64,000 bases of DNA from Gossypium raimondii (GCF_025698545.1 NC_068569.1:14942001-15006000); one strand, 5' to 3'. Shown: positions 11,501 to 26,374, numbered from the stretch's first letter. Program-made: numbers and translations. Notes: generated by a model not told the origin, from the letters alone.

Positions 11501-14500
11501 TTCTGCTAGCTGATTGGATATGATTCAATGGCAGGTCATAGAAGTGCAGGTAGACATGCCTGCTGTTGGAGCTATAACTTTGTATGTCTCTCTTCTTACC
11601 TTTACTCTTCGTGTTCATCCTGATCGGCTTGATTATGTGGATCAAGTACTGGTATGTTTCATCTGGGGATCTGCTAAAAAAATTTCTCCTTTAGTGCTGT
11701 ACTTCGGCCATGCTATTTTACAGCATTTGGGAACAATGAACATGTCAGAGTAATATTCGTCATTGTCTATTGTCGGTCATTTGTTACAGGGAGCCTGTGT
11801 TAAGAAGCTGTCTAGCATACCAAAACTTGAAGATAGCCGGGCAACAAAACAAGTGGTTGCTCTTTTGAGTGCTCCATTGGAGAAATACAATGATACAGTA
11901 ACAGCCTTGAAAATTTCTAATTATCCACGAGTAATGGACCATCTTGATAATGGAACAAATAAAGTCATGGCAATGGTTATCATTGAAAGCATTATGAAGA
12001 ATAATACATGCATATCAACTGCGGACAAGGCATGCCTCTTCATTCTTCTCTGTTTCTCTCCTTGTATCAAGTTCTTTTCTTGAAGAAAGTAACATTGCTT
12101 TTTGTAGGTTGAGGTGTTGTTTGAATTAATAAAGGGACTCATTAAGGACCTGGATGGTGCTACGGATGAGGTGCATACTGAAACTAGAAATTTCCTGATA
12201 TTCTATTAAGATTGAAATATTTGAATTATATAACTTCTATTACTCTGTTTTCAGATCCATATTCAATTATTTCTTTCCTCTCTTGCTTATTTTGTGTGTC
12301 ATGTTTTTTGAGAATGTGAATAAGTTATCAACTTATGGTTCTCCTTTCTTATGCCCTTCATTTGTTACGTATCTGCCATAGCTTGATGAAGAGGATTTCA
12401 AAGATGAGCAAAATTCTGTTGCTAAGCTAATTCACATGCTATATAATAATGAACCGGAGGAAATGTTGAAGGTATGCTTTTCTAATATTTCTTTTTAAGC
12501 TAATTTCTGTGACATTTTTCAGAACAATATATAAGTGGATATTCTTGAGGGATAGAAAAATGGGAACTTCACCATCTTCTTTGAGTTAGGTTTAATGCCT
12601 GTTCATTTCCCATAGAACATCACCGCTGTACCATAGTTAGGATAATGTTATGTTTAATTACAGTGTTTTCATTTACCTTGTTTATAACCAATCCAAAACC
12701 TTTATCCCCTGAATGATTATTATAATTGACTTCCTTTCAGATTATATGTATTGTTTGGAAGCATACCATGGCTGGGGGACCAAAACGCCTACCCTTTACA
12801 GTTCCTTCACTTGTTTTTTCTGCACTTCGGGTAGGTTTCTTCCTTTTCCATATTGTTATGTTCCTATGTCTCATCTTATTTCTATCTACAACGAGGAAGT
12901 ATTAAATGCTTATTGGTAAAATTCTAAAAGATTATACATGCAGGCAGTTGGGTTTTGGAGCATAATCATTGTATTTGTTCTTAGATCCTTCCCTCTCATT
13001 CCCCCACCCCCTTTCCACAACTAATGATCTGGTGTGATTTATATATGTAGTAATTCAGATTTTATTGAAACTAAAGGCCAAAAGGGAAGGAAAAAATTAT
13101 ATATATATAACACTTGATAATATTGGTAGTGAACATAATTCAGACATATTGTGGTGCTTGTGTGCAGTTGGTTAGGCAACTGCAAGGTCAGGAGGGAGAC
13201 ATAGTGGGAGAAGAAGTGCCAGCAACACCAAAGAAAATTTTCCAGCTCTTGAGTCAGGTTTCTTTGCAGTTTAGGGATTTATCACTGTTTATGCTGTTGT
13301 CATATTCTTCCCCCCCCCCCCCTCCCAACACCTATATTATCCTGCAAAAAATCACTCTAATAACTCTTCCTTCAGATGATCGAAGCACTTTCAGCTGTTC
13401 CATCACCTGAACTTGCTTTAAGGTTGTACCTACAATGTGCTGAGGTAATCTTCGTTCCTTTTTTTTTTCTTCTTTTAATGAAGATGTAATCTTGGGTCTT
13501 GATTATACAACTATAGCAAAAAAGTCATTCATTAAATAATTAATTGAATCTCAAGAATTCCTTTGGATAATAATAAATTTTGATTACATTTTAAGAGCAA
13601 CAACATGCCTTTTTTTCTAATTGGTACTGGGGCAATGACACACAGAGATTTACAATGCCTGCTTGTAAGGGGTACGAGATATCTGATGTAAGCAGGTGCA
13701 TACAAGAAGAATCAGCTTTACATGTGGACAACGTTTAGGGTCATGGTTGATATTTCTTGTTTTAGGGTCTTGTTTTATCGATTCCATACATTATGGGTCT
13801 ATATTTTCGTTTTAGATGCTAAGAGGGTGTTCTCATTGCTAATCTCCCCTCATTATGGCTTAAATTTGATGGTATTCTATCATTATGATAATGGAAATTC
13901 ATGCATCATGAACAGTATCGCAGAATCTTTAGTTTTGTATGAAAACCTTAAACTTTAGGTTGAACCTTCTAACCTCTATTTTGTCCTCTCTTTTTCCTGG
14001 TGACTATCAGGCAGCTAATGGCTGTGATCTTGAGTATGTTGCTTATGAATTTTTCACTCAAGTGTTTGTATTGTACGAAGAAGAAATTGCGGTAATTTCA
14101 GAGTCATCAGCTAATGTTTCAATGAAAGAGCCATGAAATTATTCACATTCTTGTCTTCTAATTTCTGTCGAGTGTTTGTTGCTCTTAGAACTCCAAAGCC
14201 CAAGTGACTGCAATTCATCTGATAATTGGGGCTCTCCAGAGGATGAATGTCTTTAGTGTCGAGAACCGAGATACTTTGACACACAAGACCACAGGAGTAA
14301 TAATGCTTACCTCTTCTCCGATCATTGTGCTTTATTGATCTGTTTATACCAAATTTAATTATGTGCTACTTTGGTCAGTATTCAGCTCGACTATTGAAGA
14401 AGCCCGACCAGTGCAGAGCTGTTTACGCATGTTCACATCTTTTTTGGGTTGATGGTCAGGACGGCATTAGGGATGGGGAGAGGTTTGACCTCAAAACTTA

Positions 14501-15041
14501 CCCTGTTTTAGCTTGAAAACATTATTCTTTCATCATGTCCACACTAACCTTCAGGTTTATTTATTATCCTTTTTAGTAAACAATAAATTCCTTTCAATAG
14601 TTAGAACTAAACACTTTATAAGGGAGGTTGCAGGGTCCTGCTGTGCCTAAAGCGAGCATTGAGGATCGCAAATGCTGCTCAACAAATGGCTAGTATTGCA
14701 CGAGATAGCAGTGGGCCAGTCACGCTCTTTGTTGAGATATTGAACAAGTCAGTGCTTAGAGCTGTACAAGATTGAACCTTTCTGATACGGAATAGCTTAA
14801 TCTTTACAATATAAACATGTATTTTGGTGAAACTTGGTTCAGGTACCTCTATTACTTTGAAAAAGGAAATAAACAAATCACCGCTGCTGCGATCCAACAC
14901 CTGATAGAATTAATCAATACAGAGATGCAGGGTGATTCTGCAACCTCAGATGCTTTTCTTGCCAGTACCTTGCGTTACATTCAATTCCAGAAACAAAGAG
15001 GAGGTGTAATGGGTGCCAAATTTGAATCCATTAAATTGTAA
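8577..15041 (+). CDS. VPS35: Vacuolar protein sorting-associated protein 35 (retromer core), 22 exons
   Basis: Exons: 8577-8669, 8766-8862, 8974-9097, 9353-9538, 9956-10043, 10232-10288, 10393-10482, 10578-10700, 11063-11137, 11209-11268, 11535-11651, 11790-12029, 12108-12170, 12382-12471, 12741-12830, 13168-13257, 13376-13444, 14011-14091, 14189-14296, 14379-14482, 14634-14747 and 14843-15041. The coding sum is 2358 nt (785 residues), close to plant VPS35 (about 790). VPS35 is the alpha-solenoid scaffold of the retromer, binding VPS26 and VPS29 and returning vacuolar sorting receptors and other cargo from endosomes. The conserved PRLYL motif that contacts VPS26 is seen in [16 protein letters not shown], spanning the exon 3/4 junction. 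The C-terminal half, for example [17 protein letters not shown], is where VPS29 binds in the family. The intron after exon 12 uses a GC donor (12030-12031). Gene order suggests VPS35B. Confidence 0.96.
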
Positions 15042-15044
15042 GTA

Positions 15045-16060
15045 AATTTTTGGGAATGTAAAGAATTATCGTTGTGAGGAGGGGCAACCATGTTGTTTAG
15101 TTTTGCATAGTTGATGGTTGAAGTTGGAGAGTATTTTGATTTTACTATCGAACTAAACGCCTTATAAAATGGTCTCTATTCTCGAGTTCTGTTACTTGTT
15201 TCCTTCTCTAAGTCTAAAAAAGGGAAGGCGTCGAGCAAAGTTTTATTTTATATTTACTATTTAAGTTGGAAAAAAGTTGAAAACAAATAGGTTTTCCCTT
15301 TCAAGAGGCTGTTTAAAGAACAAAATGGTTTATTTTTCACCTTCTGGCTTTAGGGATGTCAAAATATGAATTCTCTAACAAGTTAGTTTTTGCAATTGAA
15401 AATTTAGAATTAAAAAATTAATAAAGAGTAGCTGTTAGCTTAATTCCTTTCCAGCAACCAATAGATTTGATCAGACTAAGATGATCCATAATTTACGGGA
15501 AGCAAAGGATGATGGCCATTCAAAAAAGTTATTTTTATTCTATCACACTAAATCAAATCGTTAGGGGGGTGTTTTCGTGACGGGTGGATATTAGAAGATG
15601 CAAGGCTAATGGTGATACGATTTGCTCGATTTGGTATTTGTACATACTAAAAATCACATGACACTTAAATCTATGACTGGAAGCATCAATGGAGCATATG
15701 ATTAAATAAAAATGCTTTAAATTAAAAAAAGAAAAAAGAAAGAATGCAAGAAACCAGTTATTGCTACTAGGATCTTCCTCACATCTGGTTAAAACATGAG
15801 TGAAGTTTAAACATGAAAAGCAGAAGAAGCGAGCATGTTAACAAGGAATACTTGTCATCTAAGTAAAAACACGAAACAAAATCACCTGATGCTTTCACAG
15901 AAAGTCCATAGAAAGTCAGGTTAAGACTTGATGCTAAACATGATGGCTTGCTGTTTTCCTTGAACTAGAAAAAAAATAAGAGAGGAAAATTGATATAGAG
16001 ATACGAGCAGCGAGAAGCTGGCAGTTGGTTCCATCTTTTTCAGACTTGAAGAATCTTCAT
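15045..16060. other. Convergent intergenic region between VPS35 and the ROP gene
   Basis: VPS35 (plus) and the ROP gene (minus) are tail to tail here, so this kilobase holds both 3' UTRs and little else. It is AT-rich, and I see no open frame with family resemblance and no clear repeat. Confidence 0.55.
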
Positions 16061-16064
16061 CTGA

Positions 16065-18425
<2,361 letters not shown>

Positions 18426-18429
18426 GAAG

Positions 18430-20130
18430 AAATGGAGTTGGTGGAAATTTCGAGATGTCTGTAGTTTAAAACAGATAGTAATAAGGTGGTTTGTAGTTTC
18501 CTTGAGGCAGTTTGCGGATGAATGGATGAGCCTTGCCCTTGGCTGCTTTCAGTATCACTATTTCTGATGCTTCCTCCTTTCCCACACTTGATGTTTTCGT
18601 ATATTGTGGTCAAGCACAATGCTGAACTCGTTTTCAACCTTAATGATCTCCATTTTTAGTGACTTTAATATCATTACCATCAACCCATACTCACCCAAAA
18701 ATGAGATCCGGTCTTCAACACCGGATTCTGCAACAGTACGACCGTTGACGAATGCTTCATACGCATAATTGACATTGTTGCTCCCATCTTGACTACTGTA
18801 CCGTTCATAGGCATACTATTGAAACAGCTTAATTGCAATTAAGCTGCTTTTTAAACTTTACCTTACTTGGTTGTGGAAGCACCTAGGAGCGCAGGGGCAA
18901 AGTCTTTATTTATTTTTTTCGGGACCAAAATATAATTTTGTGTTAATTTATAACTTCACAATTTTTAGAGAGAACATGCAACAATTTTACATTTTTGGAG
19001 CCAAGCCTGGGAAATGAGGCCCATGTGGCAGCTTAGAGTGAATGCAATTACAAATGCTATCATTGTAGCTGCTACATTCTGCAGAATTGTGGACAACCGA
19101 TCAGCTAAAGCATTTATGGTTGCATCAGCAGTTTTTTTGAACCTTAATAGGATTAGGAAGGGTAGCTGCACTTGAAGGAACATATTCTGAATAGAACTAA
19201 AATGGGAGGAATGTAAAAAGTGTTCTCCCATGGTGTATGAAGTGTTGCAGCAGATATATTGGAATGGTAAGAATAGGCAGACCATCAAATATAAAAGCCG
19301 CCCTTTCAATCTCTAATTTCATAATTTGGGAATCATCAGGAGAGTGAGTAGTGAGCACAATGCAGTCAAGACATGCGTGATTCCATAGGCAAAGAGTGGA
19401 GCTCCCATGCCTCACGAAATTACACCGGCCAAGCTAAGCCAGTGCATAGGGCCATTCTGGCACATTTAGTTTTAGCAGCTCCCATATTGATGGACTAGCA
19501 CCAAAGTTTTTCTGAGACCATTCTTTCATTGTAATTGACCTTGAATCCTGCCCAAAATATTGACTTCTGGAGTTTGTCAAAGGCTAGAACTTCAAGAAGC
19601 ATCAAAACGACACATAGAGCTTGAATTTGCAATGTTTTCTGATATTTGAAATCCCACAAGAGCGGCATATTCTCCTTCCTGGATATCAAATTCATGCGGT
19701 TTCCGCTCTCAACAACCTGACCATTCTTCAAAACAATGATGGTTTCAACGTCTCGATGTAGCACAATAATTGTTATTTGATTTGACACCATCTACTGCCT
19801 GCTAAACTATGAACTCTGATTCTGCCCTCCAGAAAGCTGAGTGCCTCCTTTTCAAACCTGAATTCGGAAAACTGTCAAACCATAATTAAATTGACATGGC
19901 TTTTTTTTTTTTTTTTACTATTTGAAACCAGAGTTGGCATCTTCCTAATTAAAGAATGAAGTTGGATATCATCAGAACAAGGAGGCCACTTTTAATTATT
20001 TAAGTTTCTTGTACAATGCAAGAGCCGTTTGTAGAACACACCAACCTACTGTTTTATAACTACTTGGCAGTTCTTGCTAATGCAGGGGCTTTAGCAATGG
20101 CAGGGCAAGGTTTGCTGTTGCTAGATCCCA
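18430..20130 (-). pseudogene. ABCB13/14-type (P-glycoprotein) transporter pseudogene
   Basis: Read on the minus strand, pieces of an ABCB transporter appear in the correct family order. Around 20130-20050 is a match to the end of TMD1 (family LGQAAPNLAAIAKG). At 19790-19680 is the end of nucleotide-binding domain 1, HRDVETIIVLKNGQVVESG. At 19510-19290 are the linker and the start of TMD2 (SIWELLKLNVPEWPYAL, then DDSQIMKLEIERAAFIF). At 19130-19030 is more TMD2 (TADATINALADRLSTILQN). At 18790-18710 is AYEAFVNGRTVAESGVEDRISF, and at 18620-18550 the start of NBD2 (TTIYENIKCGKG). Frames change between pieces, stops interrupt them, and both Walker A sites and ABC signatures are missing, so this is a decayed host gene. 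Intact relatives are plasma membrane ABCB transporters, some linked to auxin. It is not part of the conserved Arabidopsis gene order I recall and may be a local insertion. Confidence 0.88.
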
Positions 20131-20134
20131 CTGC

Positions 20135-21535
20135 AAAAACGAAAATGCTTGTTTTTTTTTTTTTTATCATAAAATACGATCAATGACAGAAAAATGTTTT
20201 AACTGTTTCTACATCCCCTACAAATGGGGCGAATCTGTGAAATAACTTGAACAGAAAAGAAAGTATAAGCCACCTCCATAAGTAAGGAACCGAGAATAGT
20301 TGTCATGGCGATCATCAAATTGGATAGTTCTTTGTTGGTTGACTATAGGGTTTACCACTGCATGGCAACTGAAATTTGCGTAAGGAAAGAGTTATCTCCC
20401 GGAATGATGATTTTTTATTTTATTTTTACTTCAAAATATAGTTTTTACCTAAAGTATGCCATTATCCATTATCCATATCCGATTGTTAGACCCGCAGAAA
20501 CGGGCTGAAGCCCACGAACCACGCTTTCATTGAACTCCAAATGGCTTGAACTCCGCACCAGCACTTTCTTTTAGGCATAGCAATATCAGACCACGTGGCA
20601 AGCAGAAGGAGCCCTTCTCTTGGAAGCCATAGCCAAAGCAGTTCACAAGAGAAAAAGGTGCTAACGACTCCAATATCAGACCAGCTGAAATATCGGATCT
20701 GAGCAGTCAACGGATACGACTTGGCCAGCCCCCCTTGCTATTCCATCATTTTTACCATTATCCTTTCCAATTTATAAGCTCCTACTTCAACAAACATCAT
20801 GTTAAACTAGATTGCTAGGTCATTAAATTCTACAGATTTATTCTACCTTTATTAAATTTTTCTACAGATTTATTCCACCTTTATTACCGGAATTATATGG
20901 TTTGAAAATTATTACTCATTGTTTATGCCGTCCAGCTAATTGATATTGTCACCAACTGGGATCCTTTAAGTAAATCAGGCCTCAATTCTAATTAATCGTT
21001 TTTTAATTTTAAAAAACAAAATTCTCGTTAAAATATACTAGCCTACAGGTATGTAAGAATTTATACTAGTAGTAGGAGTATTGATTTTCATAATAATAAC
21101 AACAACAATAATTTTGGCAATTTTCTACAGAAATCAACCATACAATCATCCGCCAGTATAATTATGCTCACCCCATTTCAAAAACAAGGTGGTGATCACA
21201 ATATGCGGATCTAAATTACAAACACATATATATTACACACAACCATGGATATAAAAGAAGAAAAATCATCAACAAATCTAAGACGACGACCCTTCTTCTT
21301 CTTCTTCTTTTTTTCCTTTCGTGCACCTCATTTCAGAAAAAAAAAACACAGGAGGTGATCACAATATTTCCCATGAAATAATAATAGTACCCAGCAGAGA
21401 AACGTGAAGACGGAAAATAGAAAACTACTAGTCGATTGAGGAAAGCATACCCTTAAATTTAATAAGGCCCTTTAAGCGAAGGACCCTTCAAAGTTCAAAC
21501 TGCACCACGAACCAAAACCGACTCAAGCTTTCGTT
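20135..21535. other. Intergenic DNA, no gene recognised
   Basis: A less AT-rich patch at about 20500-20740 has a minus-strand open frame of 74 codons without family resemblance. It carries the word CAATATCAGACCA twice (near 20580 and 20670). It may be a short repeat remnant or more of the ABCB pseudogene upstream region. The final 300 bases probably include the 3' UTR of the minus-strand gene ending at 21539. Confidence 0.35.
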
Positions 21536-21538
21536 TAC

Positions 21539-22294
21539 TCAATGGAGACGTAGGAGCCGTCGGAGATTGTCAGTGGCTCCCACATCGAACTCAGCGGCTT
21601 CAGCGTTGCATCCGAGCTTCGGTCTAAGCGAGAACTTGGGCAAAGGCAAGCTGCTAGGCGGTGGAGAGAGTGTAAAGACGGAACCTGAAAACTTCTCCAA
21701 ACCTTTGGCGACGCTACCTGTTGCTATGTACGATGGCTTTAAAACCTTAGGGAGATCACTCGGGTCGGGTCCTAACGGGTTAACCGATGCCGTGATGGGA
21801 AAATTACTTATGGCCTGTGTTTTTGTTGCTTCTGTTGGCTTCAAATGATCTTTATTTGGATGATCCTCTATTTTCCCAGGGATGAGTTGTTTTGATTTCG
21901 ACCTCTTGGGTGTGAGGGATTGGTCTCTGGGTCTGTGGTTTTTCCTGTTAGAAGGAGAGGAAGAGAGGCTTCGGGTTCGAGAAGGAAGAGAGCTATGTGG
22001 AGGTTTATTAGGGGATGGAAATGGAAGGAGAGGGGGTTGCCGCTGCTGCATCTGCTGATAGAACATTGGATTGAGAAGAGAACCTGAAGGAGGATAAGAA
22101 AAGGAGAGAGACGGTGGCGGAGCAAACAAAACGCCTCCTCCTCCTCCTCCTCCATTGATGGTGTATGTTGGAGCTAAGTTTTCGTTTGGATTCGAAACGA
22201 AGTTAGCTCCGATATTTCTCTTTGGAATATTCTTGAGTTGCTTGTAAGGAGAAAATGATCTCTCACCTGAAGATGATATGAAAATTGCTTCCAT
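21539..22294 (-). CDS. Proline/serine-rich PNRC-like protein, single exon
   Basis: An uninterrupted frame of 251 residues starts MEAIFISSSGERSFSPYKQL. It is low in complexity: a Gly run (residues about 48-54), Pro- and Ser-rich stretches, and a basic patch (TPKRSKSKQ). The useful signature is near the C-terminus, FSGSVFTLSPPPSSLPLPKF, which resembles the proline-rich nuclear receptor coactivator (PNRC) motif. In animal PNRC2 the equivalent PSPSVLPKPP segment binds the EVH1 domain of the decapping protein DCP1 and links it to UPF1. The tail NLRRLLRLH is also shared by plant homologues as I remember them. A role in mRNA decapping or decay is therefore plausible but is inference from one motif. 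It lies alone between the ABCB pseudogene and a long gene-poor stretch. Confidence 0.75.
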   Translation of the reverse strand: MEAIFISSSGERSFSPYKQLKNIPKRNIGANFVSNPNENLAPTYTINGGGGGGGVLFAPPPSLSFSYPPSGSLLNPMFYQQMQQRQPPLLPFPSPNKPPHSSLPSRTRSLSSSPSNRKNHRPRDQSLTPKRSKSKQLIPGKIEDHPNKDHLKPTEATKTQAISNFPITASVNPLGPDPSDLPKVLKPSYIATGSVAKGLEKFSGSVFTLSPPPSSLPLPKFSLRPKLGCNAEAAEFDVGATDNLRRLLRLH

Positions 22295-22752
22295 AATATT
22301 GGGTTTTCTTTTTCTCTTTTAAAACCTGTTTGTTTCCACTGAAACTTGAAAAAATAAAGATATCTATGTGGAAAACGAGGAACAAATTTTTTTTAGCAAA
22401 AATTTTACAAAGAAAAACAGGCGATGATCTTTGAAATAATATGATCAAAAGCCTAAAACCAAAACCTTTAAAAGTCTATATTTCACAGAGCTTTACAGAT
22501 TTTCTCAAGGAATAAGTATTTAAAAGCATATGTTTACAAAGAAAATGCCAAGAACAGAAAAGGAGGAAACAAGTTTTTTTTTTCAAGCTGATCAAGTAAT
22601 ACATACAAAATATATCTTCATCCAGAGAAAATATTGAAGAGAGATTCTAAACGGATCTGAAAGATCCCTTTGTATGTAAGGGGAGGTTTTTGGATTTTTC
22701 TTTCTTTATCTTTGGTTAGTAATTTTTCATGAACGTTAAAACTCTGTGCCTC

Positions 22753-22761
22753 TTTTTTATA
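22753..22761 (-). promoter_or_regulatory. TATA box of the PNRC-like gene
   Basis: On the minus strand the sequence reads TATAAAAAA about 460 bases upstream of the ATG at 22294. This leaves a long leader, purine-rich on the plus strand, that may contain a leader intron. I see no better TATA element closer to the ATG. Confidence 0.4.
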
Positions 22762-22769
22762 GAAGCGAT

Positions 22770-25700
22770 ATAGCCTCCGAAGTCTCCAACGGCTATTTTA
22801 TTTTTATAACTTAAATGTTACTATTTACTCCTAATTTACCGACAATACCCGGAAGACAAACGTTTGGGCGGCAGCCGCCGATTCGATGTTGACCGTTGGA
22901 TCCAATTATTTGATGTAGCCGTTGAGGAGATACTAGCCGTTGATGAGTTTCTCGGGTTCTTCGAGGTTGGTCCGGTATGAAAGGGACTTGATAAAATCTA
23001 AGCCATACACGTACCCAACTTGGTGGGACCCAGACTTATTTTGGGAGGGTATTATTTTATTTTACCTCAAGCACAGGGAATGAGCGCGGACAACGCATTA
23101 ATAAAATATTTATTTATAATAAATCTTTTCTAGGCAGAACCCATGATGAGCATGATGCACCAAATGGTCCTACAATAATACAGTGCAAGTCCTACTGAGA
23201 TTCTTCCACGTGGAAGCATTTGATGAGATTTTCCGGTTCTTTCTGCACGTGACTTTCTTTCGCCTTAATTAATGTGATGCAAGCAATAGGGAAAAGTACC
23301 ATAATACTTCCTATACTATAATTTAGATATTTTTCGGTCCCTATAATGAAAACATTGATAAATCGGTTCCATTACGTTGAATAAAGAAGCAACATTGTCA
23401 CTCCATTAAAATTATGATGGGAAATACTTTATATTGATATTTTATGTATAAAACATATAATAGATTTGCTACTCTGTCTTTTTATTTTATTCAATTTAAT
23501 TCTTATTTATTTAAGACAAATAAAATTACCAAATTCATCAAAAATAAGTATGAAATTTTTTAAACCAAGATATTGTTAAGACTAAAGAGAGCTACATCAA
23601 TTCTCAATTTGGCTGGTCCTCTATGTACATGAAACTTGCTTTGGAGTGAATACTTTTAGGGTAAAATTAAATTGTAATTTTATAATAGTAAAAATAAAAT
23701 TTCATCATTTTAATAGTTTATATTTTATAGTTTTAAAAGATTAAATTATTTTTTATTATTTTTAGGAAGAAAAATATAAATTTATCTTTACTAATTTAGG
23801 ATGATTTAAAATGTTTTAAATATTAAACGAATAATTTTATTTATTTATAAATACATATTTTTTTTTGTTCAATCGTTTAATTCTAAAATATTCAAGTAGA
23901 TAATCCGATAATCAGGAATATTCGGACGCCATTAAAAATTAACAGCGAAAGTAAGACCATCCTAGCTAGGGTTGACAATAGTAACACTAGTTGCCATGTA
24001 CAAATGATTATACAAAATTTATGGTCCTCATTGCTCAGTTTTCATGCTTCTGTTCCAAGCTTTGCATTATAGATTTTCACGTATACCTGACCAGTGACAG
24101 AGCCAAAAAAAAAAAATTTTTTGTAGAGAATTAAATTATATATTTTAATAATAAATTTTTATTATTTTAATTGTCTATATCTTTATAATTTTTTTAAAAA
24201 ATTAAATTTAGTTTTAATTATTTTTTGAGATAATCAAAATATAATTTTATTATTACTAATTTAAAATTTTAAAATGATAAATGACTTAAATAAAATAAAA
24301 TTATTTTAGGAGGCGAACCCCTTAACTCCGGCACTTTGCCTAATCATCATCATGACACCTGTACTATATTATTATTGGTGTTGTTTTCACAAGTTATAAG
24401 TGATTTTTTTTATCTATATTAATACTAAACTTCATAGTTTATTGATTTGATCCACCAATGAACAAAACACAAACCTAGTCGATAATTTTATTTAAAGTTT
24501 AAATATATAATGAAAAATATAAAATGCAACCAAAGATGGCTACTTAAAAAGATTCTATCACACATTCGTCATTAAATTTTTTTTATCTTAAGATATTTTA
24601 AACTCTCTTTTAAAAACTCCATATTATTATCGTTTAATAATGGAACAACAAGTTTAACATCAAATTTTGGTTGGTGAAACTATAAGACTTTTAACACATT
24701 ATCAACAAACTATGGGACTGTTAGTAGTAGTCATTCTCCAATTGTAAATTAGTTATATAATTAATAGTAACAGTAGAAATATGAGAATTAGATTGTGGTT
24801 GATTCAAACAAATAACTTGGGTGTTATATTGGTCAACTTGTTTTTACAGTAATGAGATTGTCACAAAGTCATGACTAGTTTTTGGGTAAATTTTAATATT
24901 TAAATTTTAGGTGATGCTTGTTATTTGCTTTGGTTATGTGATATATAAAATTCTACAAAATAAAAATAAAAATTGCCAAATCTGAATGGTCCGCCCATAT
25001 CCCCTTTCCTTTTCATAGGTGGACTAGCATGAAAGTTTACTTAAATTGGGCAAATTGACGTGTGTTTTACAATTACACTGTCCCCTAATCTCATTGATTT
25101 TTTTCTTTGTATATAATATAGGCGGTGACGTGAGATTTATATCAGTTTAAACGCACCGACCATATTGATAAAAGCCATGGCCATGGGTTTGATTGTGTAA
25201 TCTTTTATTTCATTTTTATATTCTAGGCGGCCTTTAATTATTTGGGTTTCTTCGATAAAAATCCTATCGGATCTTTTCTCGATCAAATGAACTTCGTGGA
25301 GGTGAATATTTGGAATATAATTGGATTAAATTAAGACGAAGGGCAATTGTGAATTAGTGCCCATGCATGAAAATGGGGTCATCTGACGTCTCCCTAAACA
25401 AACACCGAAGATGGTTTTCCTAAAAGGTGGTCAAATGATAAAAAATTCATATATCCTACAGTGCACATAGCATCTCATTAATGAATCACTTTTTTTTTTT
25501 CAATGACCAAGTCCATTCTTGACAATTTTGGGACCTTAGGTAAAATAATAAAATGAGATTTTATGTTTATTAAAAGTTAGTAAAAAAATTTTGAGCCCTT
25601 AAAAATTAAAAAATAATATTTTGAATCCCTTTCAACTTTAGACACTAAGCGACCGCACCTCCAGACGACCCGTAAGACTGTGCCTTCTTTTCACTTAAAT

Positions 25701-25800
25701 AAAATTATTCATATTTATTTTTCAGTATAGAATATTAATATTTTATTTAGTAAATTATAATCCATCTTTAAAAGAGGAAAGGGCTTGTTGAGTTTGACCT
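22770..25800. other. Gene-poor AT-rich region with degenerate MITE-like copies
   Basis: No coding sequence is recognisable. Two degenerate copies of one short repeat lie at about 23655-23860 and 24098-24345, both carrying the order AATTAAATT.TAATTTTA, then TTTAATAGT/TTGTCTATAT, then a TTATTTTTAGGAGG-like word. The second copy is bounded by GACAGAGCC and GGAGGCGAACCCC, words typical of the ends of this family. A different remnant with GGGACCTTAGG and TTTGAGCCCTT words is at about 25528-25680. Confidence 0.4.
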
Positions 25801-25804
25801 TAAA

Positions 25805-26195
25805 AGGCCTAATGTGTCTAAATGGGCTCATCAACACCTAGTTTGCCGCCCGTTGAATTAGATTTACAACTTAGCTCGTTAAAACCATTACTATCACGGA
25901 CCTTGAGCCCAACGCAACCACAATTTCTTCGCTTCAAAGAGCGGAAGCTGCATCTTCTTTGTTTCTTATTGCATTTGGGCATTCAAGTTGAATTTTGTGA
26001 CATCTTTACCCGAACAAGTTATTGAAATTTGAAGAAGAACTGAAAGTTGTTTATATCTCTCTGTTTTCCGGGGTGCTTAGGGAGTTGACTTGCAGTAAGG
26101 GACGAGTCAATGCGTCTTCTTTATTTGCCTGTCTGTCAGTGCAGAGAAGAAGGGAATGATGATCTCTAACACCTCTCAGTATCGATTATCCAAGC
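25805..26195 (+). other. Less AT-rich patch with a 67-codon open frame, unassigned
   Basis: An ATG at 25822 opens 67 codons (MGSSTPSLPPVELDLQLSS...), ending at 26025. Base composition is more gene-like than in the flanks, but there is no domain, no convincing continuation exon and no family I know. It could be a fragment of a decayed gene, a short non-coding transcript or chance. Confidence 0.2.
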
Positions 26196-26196
26196 A

Positions 26197-26373
26197 AGCT
26201 TAGGCATTGGCTATACAGTGCACTACGCTCGGTGCACGCAGGTGATAGCAACAGCTACTGTTCCCAGCGCACGTCCACGACGATCCTCTCACCATGCGCC
26301 CTTTGTTTTCTTACCAGCTCACAGTGTCCCGATGTTCCAAGAGCATAACAGTTACTACACCAAGGCCTAAGCT
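26197..26373. repeat. Candidate short MITE with imperfect terminal inverted repeats
   Basis: The left edge AGCTTAGGCATTGG (26197-26210) and the right edge CCAAGGCCTAAGCT (26360-26373) are inverted copies with one mismatch. The 177 bases they enclose are clearly richer in G and C than the AT-rich DNA around them and have no open frame. This layout fits a small non-autonomous DNA transposon, but I see no certain target site duplication. Confidence 0.4.
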
Positions 26374-26374
26374 A

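Noticed and set aside
13310-13322. Poly-C run in a VPS35 intron
   Set aside because: It is a homopolymer likely to vary or be miscounted; it lies in an intron and has no visible effect on coding.
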